A DNA stretch of 19,541 nt from DATKZH01 sp964475955. GTDB lineage: Bacteria; Planctomycetota; Planctomycetia; Pirellulales; Thermoguttaceae. The position numbers and the translations under genes were made by a program. This document shows positions 7,200-14,580 of this stretch, one piece after another. Location: NCBI GenBank assembly GCA_964475955.1, contig CAYYZY010000150.1, forward strand, positions 1 to 19,541. The letters run 5' to 3'. Each line of letters opens with the position of its first letter. Positions within the stretch are counted from its first letter, which is position 1. Under the pieces are notes generated by a model. That model worked only from the letters and a program-made list of their open reading frames with translations, made no database searches and had not been told where the DNA came from.

Positions 7200-8519
7200 T
7201 CAGAAGTTCAAGAAATACTCCGGAATGCTTACGATGTAGCTCAGGTTGAAACTCCAGCGGAGGATCATCTTGAGGGGGAGCATCAGCATCATCAAGAGGA
7301 GGAGGACCATGACGCCGTAGCGCGCCCGGCCCATCTCGTCGCGGAATCGTTTCAGCACGGTCCGCGCCAGCAGCACGGGCAGTGCGCCGAAATAGGCGGC
7401 CAAGAGCACGATCCCCACGATCTCCCGCCACACGATCCAGCCGAACTGAACCAGGCCGCCGCTGCCGGGCGGGGGCTGCGGCACGCCGGTACCCAGCCAG
7501 ATCGCCCAAACGTACTCCGAGAGCTTCACGTTCGTCAGCGCCAGCACCTTGTGCGGGTCGCGCGGCTCGTACAGGCCGAAGAAGCTCCAGTTCGGCCCGC
7601 GCAGGAACGTGCCGACCAGGATCAGCAGGATCCACAACTGGAGGAAGCCGAACTGGAAGGCGACGTAGCTGAACTTGCGCTGGTCGATCGTGTAGTAGCC
7701 GTTCCCCTTGGGGTTGAAGTCGAGATAGGGAATCGCCATCAGCCCCAGGATGACCAGCGCCGGCAGGATCACGCCCGCGATCGAGGCGTCGAAAAAAACG
7801 AGCATCTCCTGGAGCCCCAGGAAGTACCACGGCGCCTTGGAGGGGTTCGGCGTGACCACCGGGTCGGCCGGCGCTTCCAGCGGCGCGCGCAGGGCGAGCG
7901 ACCAGACGATCAGCACCACGCCGGCGATCACCATCGCGATCAGCTCGGTGTAGACCAGGTCGGGCCAGACGAGCACCTTGTCGGCCAGCTCGCCCTCGAC
8001 CGGCCCCGCGCCGCGCCGCAGCCGGGCGTCGTTCTCCACCGCCTGCGAGGCCCCCAGCCAGGTGAAGAACCCCAACAGGTAGACCATCGCCACGATGGGG
8101 ACGTTGTCGGGCCGGGCGACGACCTCCGCGAACTGCCGGTCGGCCAGCGACGCGCCCATGAACAGAAGCGACGCGTTGAGCCCCGACCACGCCACGCCGG
8201 GCCGCACGAAGAACCGCCGGCCCCGGTAGAGGGCCGCCAGCACGACCAGCGTGCCGAAGGTGAGCGACACCGGGTTCAGCGCGGCGTCGATCGCGCCCTT
8301 CACGCGTGCGGGCACCTCGGGCGGACTGCCCAGGAAGGCCCGGAGCCCCAGAATACCGAAAACCCCGCCGACGGCCAGCCACGCCGCGCCGGCGCGGCGG
8401 CCCCGCCCCGTCTTCACGCAGTAGAGTGCCGCGCCCAGGTTCAGCGCGCAGACCACCACGTAGTACCACCCCAAGGGCGTCGCCGCACTCTCGATGAATT
8501 CCAGGTGGCCGGCGTGCAT
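7200..8519 (-). CDS. Cytochrome b C-terminal domain / subunit IV-like protein with N-terminal membrane extension
   Basis: A 439-residue membrane protein that supplies the C-terminal half of cytochrome b, including part of the quinol-oxidation (Qo) site. The subunit IV-like core spans about 186-310: 'WPDLVYTELIAMV', then 'PVVTPNPSKAPWYFLGLQEML', then 'ILPALVILGLMAIPYLDFNP'. The Qo motif reads APWY (229-232) rather than the PEWY of most bc1 and b6f complexes. About 185 residues precede the core and contain four or five predicted membrane segments (about 16-36, 45-63, 80-98, 114-127, 140-160). Two more follow (about 360-385, 402-425), against three in typical PetD of about 160 residues. Start choice: ATG at 8519, or an in-frame GTG at 8540 that overlaps the upstream TGA as GTGA and would allow translational coupling. 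The stop directly abuts repeat element A. Confidence 0.9.
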   Translation of the reverse strand: MHAGHLEFIESAATPLGWYYVVVCALNLGAALYCVKTGRGRRAGAAWLAVGGVFGILGLRAFLGSPPEVPARVKGAIDAALNPVSLTFGTLVVLAALYRGRRFFVRPGVAWSGLNASLLFMGASLADRQFAEVVARPDNVPIVAMVYLLGFFTWLGASQAVENDARLRRGAGPVEGELADKVLVWPDLVYTELIAMVIAGVVLIVWSLALRAPLEAPADPVVTPNPSKAPWYFLGLQEMLVFFDASIAGVILPALVILGLMAIPYLDFNPKGNGYYTIDQRKFSYVAFQFGFLQLWILLILVGTFLRGPNWSFFGLYEPRDPHKVLALTNVKLSEYVWAIWLGTGVPQPPPGSGGLVQFGWIVWREIVGIVLLAAYFGALPVLLARTVLKRFRDEMGRARYGVMVLLLLMMLMLPLKMILRWSFNLSYIVSIPEYFLNF

Positions 8520-8536
8520 AAGAGGAACTTCATCCT

Positions 8537-9310
8537 TCACTGGGGTCCGCTGATCCCGCCGTCTTTGCGGATGCGCCAGAAGTGGACGCCCATCAAGAAG
8601 GCGGCCACCAGCGGGATCGCCACGCAGTGCAGCACGTAGAAGCGGTTGAGCGTCACCTCGCCGACGACGCGCTCCCCCAGAAGCGCGAACCGGGCGTCCG
8701 AAGCGCTGGTGATCATGTCGATGCCGCCCACGGTGAGCAACTGCTGCCCCGGGCCTTCGTGGCCCAGCAGGGGGACGGCCCGGGCCATGTTCGACCCCAC
8801 GGTGATCGCCCAGATCGACAATTGGTCCCACGGGAGCAGGTAGCCGGTGAACGACATGAGCAGCGTCAGCACCAAGAGGACCACGCCGACCACCCAATTG
8901 AATTCGCGCGGCGGCTTGTAGCTGCCGGTGAGGAACACGCGGTACATGTGCAGCCAAACGGCGATCACCATGGCGTGCGCGCCCCAGCGGTGCAGCTCGC
9001 GGAGGACGCCGAGCGAGACCACGTCGCGCAGCGCCAGCATGTCGTGGTACGCCCACTCGAGCGTGGGCCGGTAGTAGAACATCAGCAGCACGCCGGTGAT
9101 CGTCTCCACGAGGAAGAGGAAAAACGTGATCCCGCCCATGCACCAGGTGTAGCTCGGGCGCAGCCCGTGCTTCTTGATCGACACCGGGTGTACGTGCAGC
9201 ACGAAGTTGGAGAGCATCACCAGCACGCGGTTCCGCCGGTCGACCGGGGCCGGGTGACGGAAGATGCTCTTCCAGAGCTGCGAGTTGCGGATTCTCTGGC
9301 CGAAGGCCAT
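8537..9310 (-). CDS. Cytochrome b N-terminal domain, b6-type
   Basis: A 257-residue four-helix dihaem cytochrome b, equivalent to PetB/QcrB, which binds both b haems and the quinone-reduction site. Haem ligands are His107 and His121 ('HRWGAH...WLHMYR') and His228 and His243 ('LHCVAIPL...GVHFW'). The 15-residue step between the second pair matches b6f rather than mitochondrial bc1. Cys57 in 'WCMGGITFF' lies where b6 carries the cysteine that covalently binds haem c(i). 'GYLLPWDQLSIWA' and the C-terminal 'RIRKDGGISGP' also match b6. The start at 9310 is supported by TGAGG seven bases before the ATG; it is 8 bp after the Rieske stop. The gene overlaps or abuts the following C-domain gene, as expected for a split cytochrome b. 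Confidence 0.95.
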   Translation of the reverse strand: MAFGQRIRNSQLWKSIFRHPAPVDRRNRVLVMLSNFVLHVHPVSIKKHGLRPSYTWCMGGITFFLFLVETITGVLLMFYYRPTLEWAYHDMLALRDVVSLGVLRELHRWGAHAMVIAVWLHMYRVFLTGSYKPPREFNWVVGVVLLVLTLLMSFTGYLLPWDQLSIWAITVGSNMARAVPLLGHEGPGQQLLTVGGIDMITSASDARFALLGERVVGEVTLNRFYVLHCVAIPLVAAFLMGVHFWRIRKDGGISGPQ

Positions 9311-9318
9311 GAAGCGCC

Positions 9319-9885
9319 TCAGACGGAAACGTAGCAGGCCGGGTCGTCCCACTGACCGAGCTCTTCCTGGTACAGCTTACTCGTGTCGACCTCCAACTGC
9401 CCGTCGTCGGCGAGCCGGATCGCGTGCCGCTCCAGCGGGCGCGGCGCCGGGCCCTCCAGGTTGATCCCCTCGTGGGAGAATGCGCTCCCGTGGCACGGAC
9501 ACTGGAACTTCTCTTCGGCGTCCTGCCAGATCACGATGCAGCCCAGATGGGTGCAAACGGGCCTGAGGGCGAAAATCTGCGGTTTGCCCCGGTACGTGCC
9601 CCGGACCACGAAAACGCCGAATCCCTCCTTGAACCGGGTCTCCACGTAGCCGGGCGCGTATTCGCCGGGAAAACCGACCTTGAAGCGGCAGGGCGGCTCG
9701 GTCACCACGTTGGGCAGCAGGAAGCGGCCGGTGACCGCCGTCCACAATCCGCCGGCCGCCCCCAACGCCGCCAACCCCAGCCCGAACGCCGAGCCCGCCA
9801 CCGCCCCCAACACGCCCCGCCGCCCGCGGTCGACGTCCGTACGGGTCGACTCGGGCGCCGGCGAGTGGTCGCGGTCGTCGGGCAT
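9319..9885 (-). CDS. Rieske [2Fe-2S] iron-sulfur protein
   Basis: A 188-residue Rieske subunit of the quinol:cytochrome c oxidoreductase, which takes one electron from quinol at the Qo site. The cluster-binding boxes are CTHLGC (111-116) and CPCHGS (129-134), giving the two Cys and two His ligands plus the disulfide Cys pair. The N-terminus has a twin-arginine (GRRGVLG) before a hydrophobic anchor (about 24-50), so Tat export with an uncleaved membrane anchor is likely. The start at 9885 has AGGA about ten bases upstream. An upstream in-frame ATG at 9945 would add 20 residues before the Tat signal and is less likely. First gene of the operon, downstream of the promoter at 9999-10027 with a leader of roughly 100 nt. 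Confidence 0.95.
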   Translation of the reverse strand: MPDDRDHSPAPESTRTDVDRGRRGVLGAVAGSAFGLGLAALGAAGGLWTAVTGRFLLPNVVTEPPCRFKVGFPGEYAPGYVETRFKEGFGVFVVRGTYRGKPQIFALRPVCTHLGCIVIWQDAEEKFQCPCHGSAFSHEGINLEGPAPRPLERHAIRLADDGQLEVDTSKLYQEELGQWDDPACYVSV

Positions 9886-9998
9886 GGGGGCGAGTCCTAT
9901 CGGGGCTGGAGGAGGCCGCTTGCCGGCAAAGAGGCACCGGTCCAACCGGCGCGGATCCCGGGGGGCGTGAAGCAGCCCAAAGGTCGACTGCCACTTTC

Positions 9999-10027
9999 GT
10001 TATCGTTGGACGGGGGGCCGTTGTCAA
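9999..10027 (-). promoter_or_regulatory. Sigma70-type promoter for the Rieske/cytochrome b operon
   Basis: On the minus strand, a perfect -35 TTGACA (10027-10022), a 17-bp spacer and the -10 GATAAC (10004-9999, four of six consensus bases). Transcription would start near 9992, about 105 nt before the Rieske ATG at 9885. It lies in the 256-bp divergent gap with purD. Prediction from sequence only. Confidence 0.6.
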
Positions 10028-10050
10028 CTGCGACGCCGAGCGCACCCTAC

Positions 10051-10079
10051 TTCCGCGATCCGGCGCCCGCCCTTAGAAT
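10051..10079 (+). promoter_or_regulatory. Possible purD promoter
   Basis: A -10-like TAGAAT at 10074-10079, with a weak TTCCGC at 10051-10056 after a 17-bp spacer. The transcript leader would be about 55 nt to the purD ATG. The -10 is reasonable; the -35 matches only its first two bases. Confidence 0.35.
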
Positions 10080-10141
10080 CGGCCCCGGCGGCGAGCAACG
10101 GAATCGCCTTCCCCAGCCGATACCAGCCAAGGAATCGCTCG

Positions 10142-11419
10142 ATGAACCTCCTGATCGTCGGAAGCGGCGGACGCGAACACGCCCTGGCCTGGAAGATCGT
10201 TCAAAGTCCCCGCACCGACCGGGTTTTCGTCGCGCCGGGCAACGCGGGCACGGCCGCCGACGCGGAAAACGTCGACCTGGCCGGCGACGATTTCCCGGCC
10301 CTCGTCCGCTTCGCCAGGGAGAACGACGTCGCCCTCACCGTGGTGGGCCCCGAGGCCCCACTGGCGGACGGCATCGTCGACGCCTTCCAGGCCGAGGGGC
10401 TGCGCATCTTCGGGCCCAGCCGGGCGGCGGCCGAGCTCGAGGCGAGCAAGGTCTTCTGCAAGGAGATGCTCCGCAGCGCCGACGTGCCCAGCGCCGACTT
10501 CCGCACCTTCCACGACGCCCCGACGGCCATCAAGCACCTCCAGGACCGCGAAGACGTGCCCATCGTCGTCAAGGCCGACGGCCTGGCCACCGGCAAGGGC
10601 GTGATCGTCTGCCAGGGGCGCGACGAGGCCATCGCGGCCGTCGAGCGGATCGCCAAAAACCGCGAGTTCGGGGCGGCCGGCGATCGGCTGGTGATCGAAG
10701 AACGCTTGCACGGCGAGGAGGCGAGCGTGCTGGCCGTGACCGACGGCCGGACGTTGGTCACCCTCCAGCCGGCCCAGGACCACAAGCCGGCCCACGACGG
10801 CGACACCGGCCCGAACACCGGCGGCATGGGCGCCTACTGCCCCGCACCGCTGGTGGACGACGAGATGCTCCACTGGATCGAAGAGCACGTGCTCGTGCCG
10901 ACCGTCCACGCCATGAAACGGGCGCGGCGTCCGTTCCAGGGCGTGCTCTACGCCGGGCTGATGATCACGCGCCAGGGGCCCAAAGTGCTGGAATACAACG
11001 TCCGCTTCGGCGACCCCGAGGCCCAGCCGCTCCTGATGCGGCTCAAGACCGACCTGGTCGACCTCGTCGAGGCAACCGTCGACGGTCGCCTGGAAGAGAT
11101 CCCTCCGCTCGAGTGGGATCCCAGGCCCTCCGTATGCGTGGTCATGGCCAGCGAGGGCTACCCGGGCAGCTATACCAAGGGCCATCCGATCCGGGGGCTC
11201 GACGAGGCGGCCCGGGTGCCCGACGTCAAGGTCTTCCACGCCGGCACGAAGCTGGCCGACGGCCAGGTGGTCACCTCCGGCGGCCGCGTCCTCGGCGTCA
11301 CCGCCCTGGGCGACAACATCGCCCGGGCAAAGCTCCAGGCCTACACGGCCGTCAAATCCATCCGCTGGCCCGGCGCCTGGTGCCGGAAGGACATTTCGGA
11401 CAAGGCGCTGGGGAGGTAG
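10142..11419 (+). CDS. purD: Phosphoribosylamine--glycine ligase (GAR synthetase)
   Basis: Catalyses the ATP-dependent joining of glycine to 5-phosphoribosylamine in purine synthesis, in the cytoplasm. At 425 residues it has the family's full length. The N-domain begins MNLLIVGSGGREHALAW, the classic GARS opening, with 'VVGPEAPLADGIVDAF' at about 67-82. The ATP-grasp domain shows 'KADGLATGKGV' (144-154), 'LQPAQDHKPAHDGDTGPNTGGMGAY' residues within 208-232, and the metal-binding 'EYNVRFGDPEAQ' (284-295). The C-domain includes 'SEGYPGSYTKG'. The start has AAGGA eight bases upstream. It stands alone on the plus strand, divergent from the respiratory operon, with no other purine gene in view. Confidence 0.98.
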   Translation: MNLLIVGSGGREHALAWKIVQSPRTDRVFVAPGNAGTAADAENVDLAGDDFPALVRFARENDVALTVVGPEAPLADGIVDAFQAEGLRIFGPSRAAAELEASKVFCKEMLRSADVPSADFRTFHDAPTAIKHLQDREDVPIVVKADGLATGKGVIVCQGRDEAIAAVERIAKNREFGAAGDRLVIEERLHGEEASVLAVTDGRTLVTLQPAQDHKPAHDGDTGPNTGGMGAYCPAPLVDDEMLHWIEEHVLVPTVHAMKRARRPFQGVLYAGLMITRQGPKVLEYNVRFGDPEAQPLLMRLKTDLVDLVEATVDGRLEEIPPLEWDPRPSVCVVMASEGYPGSYTKGHPIRGLDEAARVPDVKVFHAGTKLADGQVVTSGGRVLGVTALGDNIARAKLQAYTAVKSIRWPGAWCRKDISDKALGR

Positions 11420-11498
11420 TCGCGCAGCGCCGTTTCGTTGGGATTCGTCCTCCAATATGCCCTTTGCGACGTGGTATCCATAGCGGTCGCGATCGTCG

Positions 11499-11541
11499 CT
11501 TTTCGCTCCGCGAAAAGGCGCTTGTTCGCTCCAGCGAACAA
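11499..11541. repeat. Paired short hairpins (REP-like)
   Basis: Two adjacent palindromes. CTTTTCG-CTCCG-CGAAAAG is at 11499-11517, and TTGTTCGCT-CC-AGCGAACAA (9-bp stem) is at 11522-11541. GTCG (11495-11498) and CGAC (11542-11545) border the pair as an outer short inverted repeat. It lies between purD and the membrane protein gene and resembles the CGCTCC-type palindromes I know to be scattered in planctomycete genomes. A terminator is unlikely because no T-run follows. Confidence 0.6.
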
Positions 11542-11581
11542 CGACCAATACTGCCTACGCGACCCTTTGCGGAGCGTCGGC

Positions 11582-12226
11582 ATGAGCCGTTCGGACTGGG
11601 ACCAAGAGAACCCGTACGCGTCGCCGAGGAGCATGGAGGAGCCCGACGCGCGCGTGGAAGACGACCCGAACGTGGTTCTCATCGAACCGTGGTTTCCACG
11701 GCGGGACTGGATCGACTTAGGTGTTGAGTGGCTGATTGGTGCGTGTTGGGGCGCACCGCTCGGGTGCGCGGGATACGTGGCGCTCGTTCTGGTAGCCATT
11801 TCTGCAGCTTCGGTATTCGGGCTCGGGGCGGGTTTGATTGTAGGTGGGGCCGCAGCCTTGACCTGGATCACCTTGATGATCGCAACGGTGCGCCTCTGGA
11901 ACCGGTACATGGTGACCAGCGTCGCGATAAGTTCGACTGGAATCAGATTCGAGCGCCGCACCGGTGACCCGAGAATGCTGAAATGGCTGGAAATCCGCGC
12001 GATGCGTCCCGCGACCCGCCGCGAAGTGGTCCTGTACGCCTGGTCATGCCCTTGGAGATGGCCTCGAGAGCCCAACAGGACGAGAACCGCCCTCGGCCAC
12101 TACCGCATCGAATGGGCCGACGGCTACCTCTTCTTCCCGCCGAAGGACCCGGCGGTGTTCGAGGAGGCGGTCCGGCGGTTCTGCCCGCGGCTGCTTGCCG
12201 AGAGCGATGCGCGGGAGGACGGTTGA
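11582..12226 (+). CDS. Two-helix membrane protein, unknown function
   Basis: A 214-residue protein I cannot assign to a named family. It begins MSRSDWDQENPYASP; an N-terminal 'NPYxSP' is a recurrent feature of planctomycete membrane proteins. Two adjacent hydrophobic segments follow (about 52-74 and 78-102, the second Gly/Ala-rich). The C-terminal soluble part ('VAISSTGIRFERR...KWLEIRAMRP...IEWADGYLFFPPKDPAVFEEAVRR') has the strand pattern of a bacterial PH-like domain, which is an inference from pattern only. I chose the ATG at 11582 because of the GGAG upstream and the NPYASP motif. An upstream in-frame ATG (11438) would translate the palindrome block and is rejected. The gene is slightly less GC-rich than its neighbours. 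It is convergent with the NYN gene. Confidence 0.7.
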   Translation: MSRSDWDQENPYASPRSMEEPDARVEDDPNVVLIEPWFPRRDWIDLGVEWLIGACWGAPLGCAGYVALVLVAISAASVFGLGAGLIVGGAAALTWITLMIATVRLWNRYMVTSVAISSTGIRFERRTGDPRMLKWLEIRAMRPATRREVVLYAWSCPWRWPREPNRTRTALGHYRIEWADGYLFFPPKDPAVFEEAVRRFCPRLLAESDAREDG

Positions 12227-12766
12227 ACGGCCGGGCTCCTCCGGTCCCTGCCGAAAGCGCTTCACGCTTCGCTCGGCGGGGCGGCGCGGCCAGATCTTCG
12301 CCTGGAGCCGGGGCTGGCCGGGGCGGTACGATGAGAACGGGCACCCGGTCTGGGCTGCTCGAGACGGGCGGTCGATCGTTGGGCAGATGGCGTGGCGTTG
12401 GTGCTCCGCCCTTGTACGGCGAAGGCGTTCATTCTCATAGCCCGGGTGGCGAAGCTACGCCGGGTCGCATCGCGCGAACGGCCCGAGTTCTCGACGCCCG
12501 GCGCGCGAACCCCGAAAGGGTTCCGCCTCCGGGGGACGCATCCACACGCCCCCGTTCCCGGGTGGTACGGCCCCGGGGGCAGGCGGGCCCCTTTTTGGGT
12601 CCCCGGCGGTCACCTCGTGCCCAACACCCGAGGATAGCTTCGCACCCCCCCAGGCTGTGGGGCACAACGCCTTCGCGGTCGACGGGGGGCCACCACCATG
12701 GAAAGATGCCCTTTACAAGCCTATGTCGCGGGCGGGCCGGGTCAAATCGCCTTCCCCCCGTTCAGG
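12227..12766. other. Gene-poor convergent gap with GC palindromes
   Basis: I see no supportable gene in this 540-bp stretch. It holds several GC-rich palindromic pieces: CCCGG...CCGGG around 12441-12464, GAACCC-CGAAA-GGGTTC at 12507-12523, and C/G runs at about 12560-12660. The short open frames on both strands are rich in Arg, Pro and Gly and change frame through these repeats. It looks like a cluster of degraded dispersed repeats between two converging genes. Confidence 0.55.
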
Positions 12767-13237
12767 CTACTGCGGGCGGCGGCGATCGGGGCCGTCGGGC
12801 GGTTCGTCCTCCAGGAGGTCTTCGCCGTAGCCGGGCGGGAAGGGGTTGCCGATCTCGGCGGCCTCTTCGTCGGTCAGCTTGTCGGCCGGCTCGGCGGGAG
12901 GGAGATCGGCCTCGGGGTCGTCGAGCATGTGGTTCAGGGCCTCCTCGCCGCCGAACCGCTCGAGCCACTCGGCGACCTCGGCCGGCGAGAGCGGCACGTG
13001 CGGCTTGGCCGGGCCGGCTTGGGGCGCCGCGGGCTGCCGCGCGTCGTGCGGCAGCCCGCGCGGGGCGTTCGACGCGTCGAAGACGACCGTGGTCCGCGCC
13101 GCCTCCTTCGGCTCGAGCGACTCGGCCAGGAAGTCGAGCAGCGCCCGGCGCGACCGCTCCAGGCTGCTCGCGGCCGCACCGCGTCCGACGATCCCCGTGG
13201 CGCCGAGCAGGTTGTAGCCGTCGATCAGCAAGCTCAT
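12767..13237 (-). CDS. NYN/YacP-like nuclease, apparently internally deleted
   Basis: A 156-residue protein whose first 60 residues are a clear NYN (YacP/Rae1-type RNase) start: 'MSLLIDGYNLLGATG' with the catalytic-site Asp6 and 'VVFDASNAPRGLP' at 51-63. In that family the FDA strand is followed by an 'AD(E/D).IE' helix and a '(S/T)SD' strand that complete the acidic active site. Here neither is present: the chain passes straight into a linker and then 'LSPAEVAEWLERFGGEEALNHML' and 'NPFPPGYGEDLLEDEPP'. It is also shorter than complete members (about 170 residues for YacP alone). A 13-bp inverted repeat sits at the junction. Probably third gene of pyrB-pyrC-NYN, 53 bp after pyrC. It may be non-functional as a nuclease. 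Confidence 0.7.
   Translation of the reverse strand: MSLLIDGYNLLGATGIVGRGAAASSLERSRRALLDFLAESLEPKEAARTTVVFDASNAPRGLPHDARQPAAPQAGPAKPHVPLSPAEVAEWLERFGGEEALNHMLDDPEADLPPAEPADKLTDEEAAEIGNPFPPGYGEDLLEDEPPDGPDRRRPQ
13028..13060. repeat. Perfect 13-bp inverted repeat inside the NYN gene
   Basis: 13028-13040 (CGCGGGCTGCCGC) and 13048-13060 (GCGGCAGCCCGCG) are exact reverse complements with a 7-base loop. It encodes residues around GLPHDARQPA, exactly where the NYN domain loses its expected continuation, so it may mark a deletion junction. Confidence 0.7.
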
Positions 13238-13290
13238 GGCCGCAGTCGAATCGTCGCAACCGCCATTTTGTCCAGGTGAATCCCCGGGGG

Positions 13291-14580
13291 CTAACTGGGC
13301 GCACGGTGCTTGATTTCGCCGCCGACGATGACCGTGTGGGCGCGGCCGGTGAGCTCCCGGCCGTCGAACGGCGTGTTGCTGCTCTTGGAGTGGAACCGGG
13401 CGGGGTCGACGGTCCATCGGGCGTGGGGGTCGATCACGGTCACGTCGGCGTCGGCCCCGAGGGCGAGCGTGCCCTTGGGGATGCCGAGGATCCGGGCCGG
13501 GTTGCAGGTCATCTTCGAAAGCGCGGTGGGCCAGTCGAGGTGTCCCGGCTCGATCAGTTGGGTGACGACCAGCCCGAGCATCGTTTCCAGCCCGACGATC
13601 CCGAAGGGGGCGCGGTCCAGCTCCTGCATCTTCTTCTGCTTGGCGTGGGGGGCGTGGTCGGAGGCGATCACGTCGAGCGTGCCGTCCTGAAGGCCCTCGA
13701 TGCAGGCGTCGACGTGCCCCTTGCCGCGAAGCGGCGGGTTCATCTTGTATTTCGACTGGAAGGAGCGGAGGCACTCGTCGGTCAGCGTGAAGTGGTGCGG
13801 AGTCACTTCGGCCGTGACGCGCACGTTGCGGCGCTTCGCCCGGCGGATCGCGTGGATGCTGCCGCCGCACGAGACATGCATCACGTGCAGGCGCCCGCCG
13901 GTATCTTCGGCCAGGGCGATGTCGCGGCTGGTCATCACGTCTTCGGCCGCCGCGGGCATGCCGCCCAGGCCGAGCACCAGTTGCGTCGTCCCTTCGTGCA
14001 TCACGCCGCCCTGGGTCAATTCGCGGATCTCGCAGTGGTTCAAGACGGGGATGTCGAACATCAGGCAGTACTCGAACGCCCGGCGCATCAGCTCGGCGTT
14101 GGAGACGGGCGAGCCGTCGTCGGTGACGGCCACGGCCCCGGCCTCGACCAACTGGCCGATCTCGGCCAGCTCCTTGCCTTCACGGTTCTTGCTCACGCAG
14201 GCGAAGACGAACACGTTGCAGTTGCCCGCGCGCGCGGCCTTCTGGCGGACGAACTCGACGGTGCCCTGGGTGTCGATGGGCGGGTCGGTGTTGGGGCAGC
14301 AGGCGACCGACGTGAACCCCCCGGCGACGGCCGCCCGGGTGCCCGTCTCGATCGTCTCGTCCTCCTCGCGGCCCGGCTCGCGGAGGTGGACGTGCATGTC
14401 GATCAGCCCCGGGGCGACGATCTTCCCCGAGGCGTCGATCACCTCGTCCCCCTCGCCGAAGCCCTCCGGCGAAGCGTCGTAGGCGGCGATCCGGCCGTTC
14501 TCGACGAGCAGGTTCGCAACCCGGTCCATCTCCTGGCTCGGATCGATCACGCGGCCGTTTTGGATGAGGATCTTGGGCAT
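13291..14580 (-). CDS. pyrC: Dihydroorotase, class I
   Basis: Cyclises carbamoyl-aspartate to dihydroorotate, the third step of pyrimidine synthesis. The protein has 429 residues, normal for bacterial class I enzymes. Metal and substrate residues visible: His63 and His65 in 'DMHVHLREPG', Asp154/155 in 'TDDGSP', His182 in 'NHCE', His235 in 'HVMHVS', the carbamoyl-aspartate loop 'NPPLRG' at about 281, and Asp308 in 'ASDHAPH'. The N-terminal strand motif 'ILIQNGRVIDP' supports the start at 14580. No Shine-Dalgarno sequence is seen, because the leader is the CACTC-rich arm of a repeat element. It follows pyrB in the same direction with repeat element B filling the gap, so co-transcription is likely but the mRNA would contain a large stem. 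Confidence 0.97.
   Translation of the reverse strand: MPKILIQNGRVIDPSQEMDRVANLLVENGRIAAYDASPEGFGEGDEVIDASGKIVAPGLIDMHVHLREPGREEDETIETGTRAAVAGGFTSVACCPNTDPPIDTQGTVEFVRQKAARAGNCNVFVFACVSKNREGKELAEIGQLVEAGAVAVTDDGSPVSNAELMRRAFEYCLMFDIPVLNHCEIRELTQGGVMHEGTTQLVLGLGGMPAAAEDVMTSRDIALAEDTGGRLHVMHVSCGGSIHAIRRAKRRNVRVTAEVTPHHFTLTDECLRSFQSKYKMNPPLRGKGHVDACIEGLQDGTLDVIASDHAPHAKQKKMQELDRAPFGIVGLETMLGLVVTQLIEPGHLDWPTALSKMTCNPARILGIPKGTLALGADADVTVIDPHARWTVDPARFHSKSSNTPFDGRELTGRAHTVIVGGEIKHRAPS

Noticed and set aside
7071..8639. A 522-codon plus-strand frame over the cytochrome b C-domain gene
   Set aside because: Antisense shadow; composition is His/Gln/Arg-rich and low complexity, and it begins within repeat element A.
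10073..11548. A 491-codon minus-strand frame opposite purD
   Set aside because: purD motifs are complete on the plus strand; this is a GC-driven shadow.
9424..11727. A 767-codon plus-strand frame across Rieske and purD
   Set aside because: It overlaps two well-supported genes in other frames and shows no domain.
12195..12440. Small plus-strand frame after the NPYASP gene
   Set aside because: It overlaps the end of the better gene, is Arg-rich, and shows no family features or start signal.
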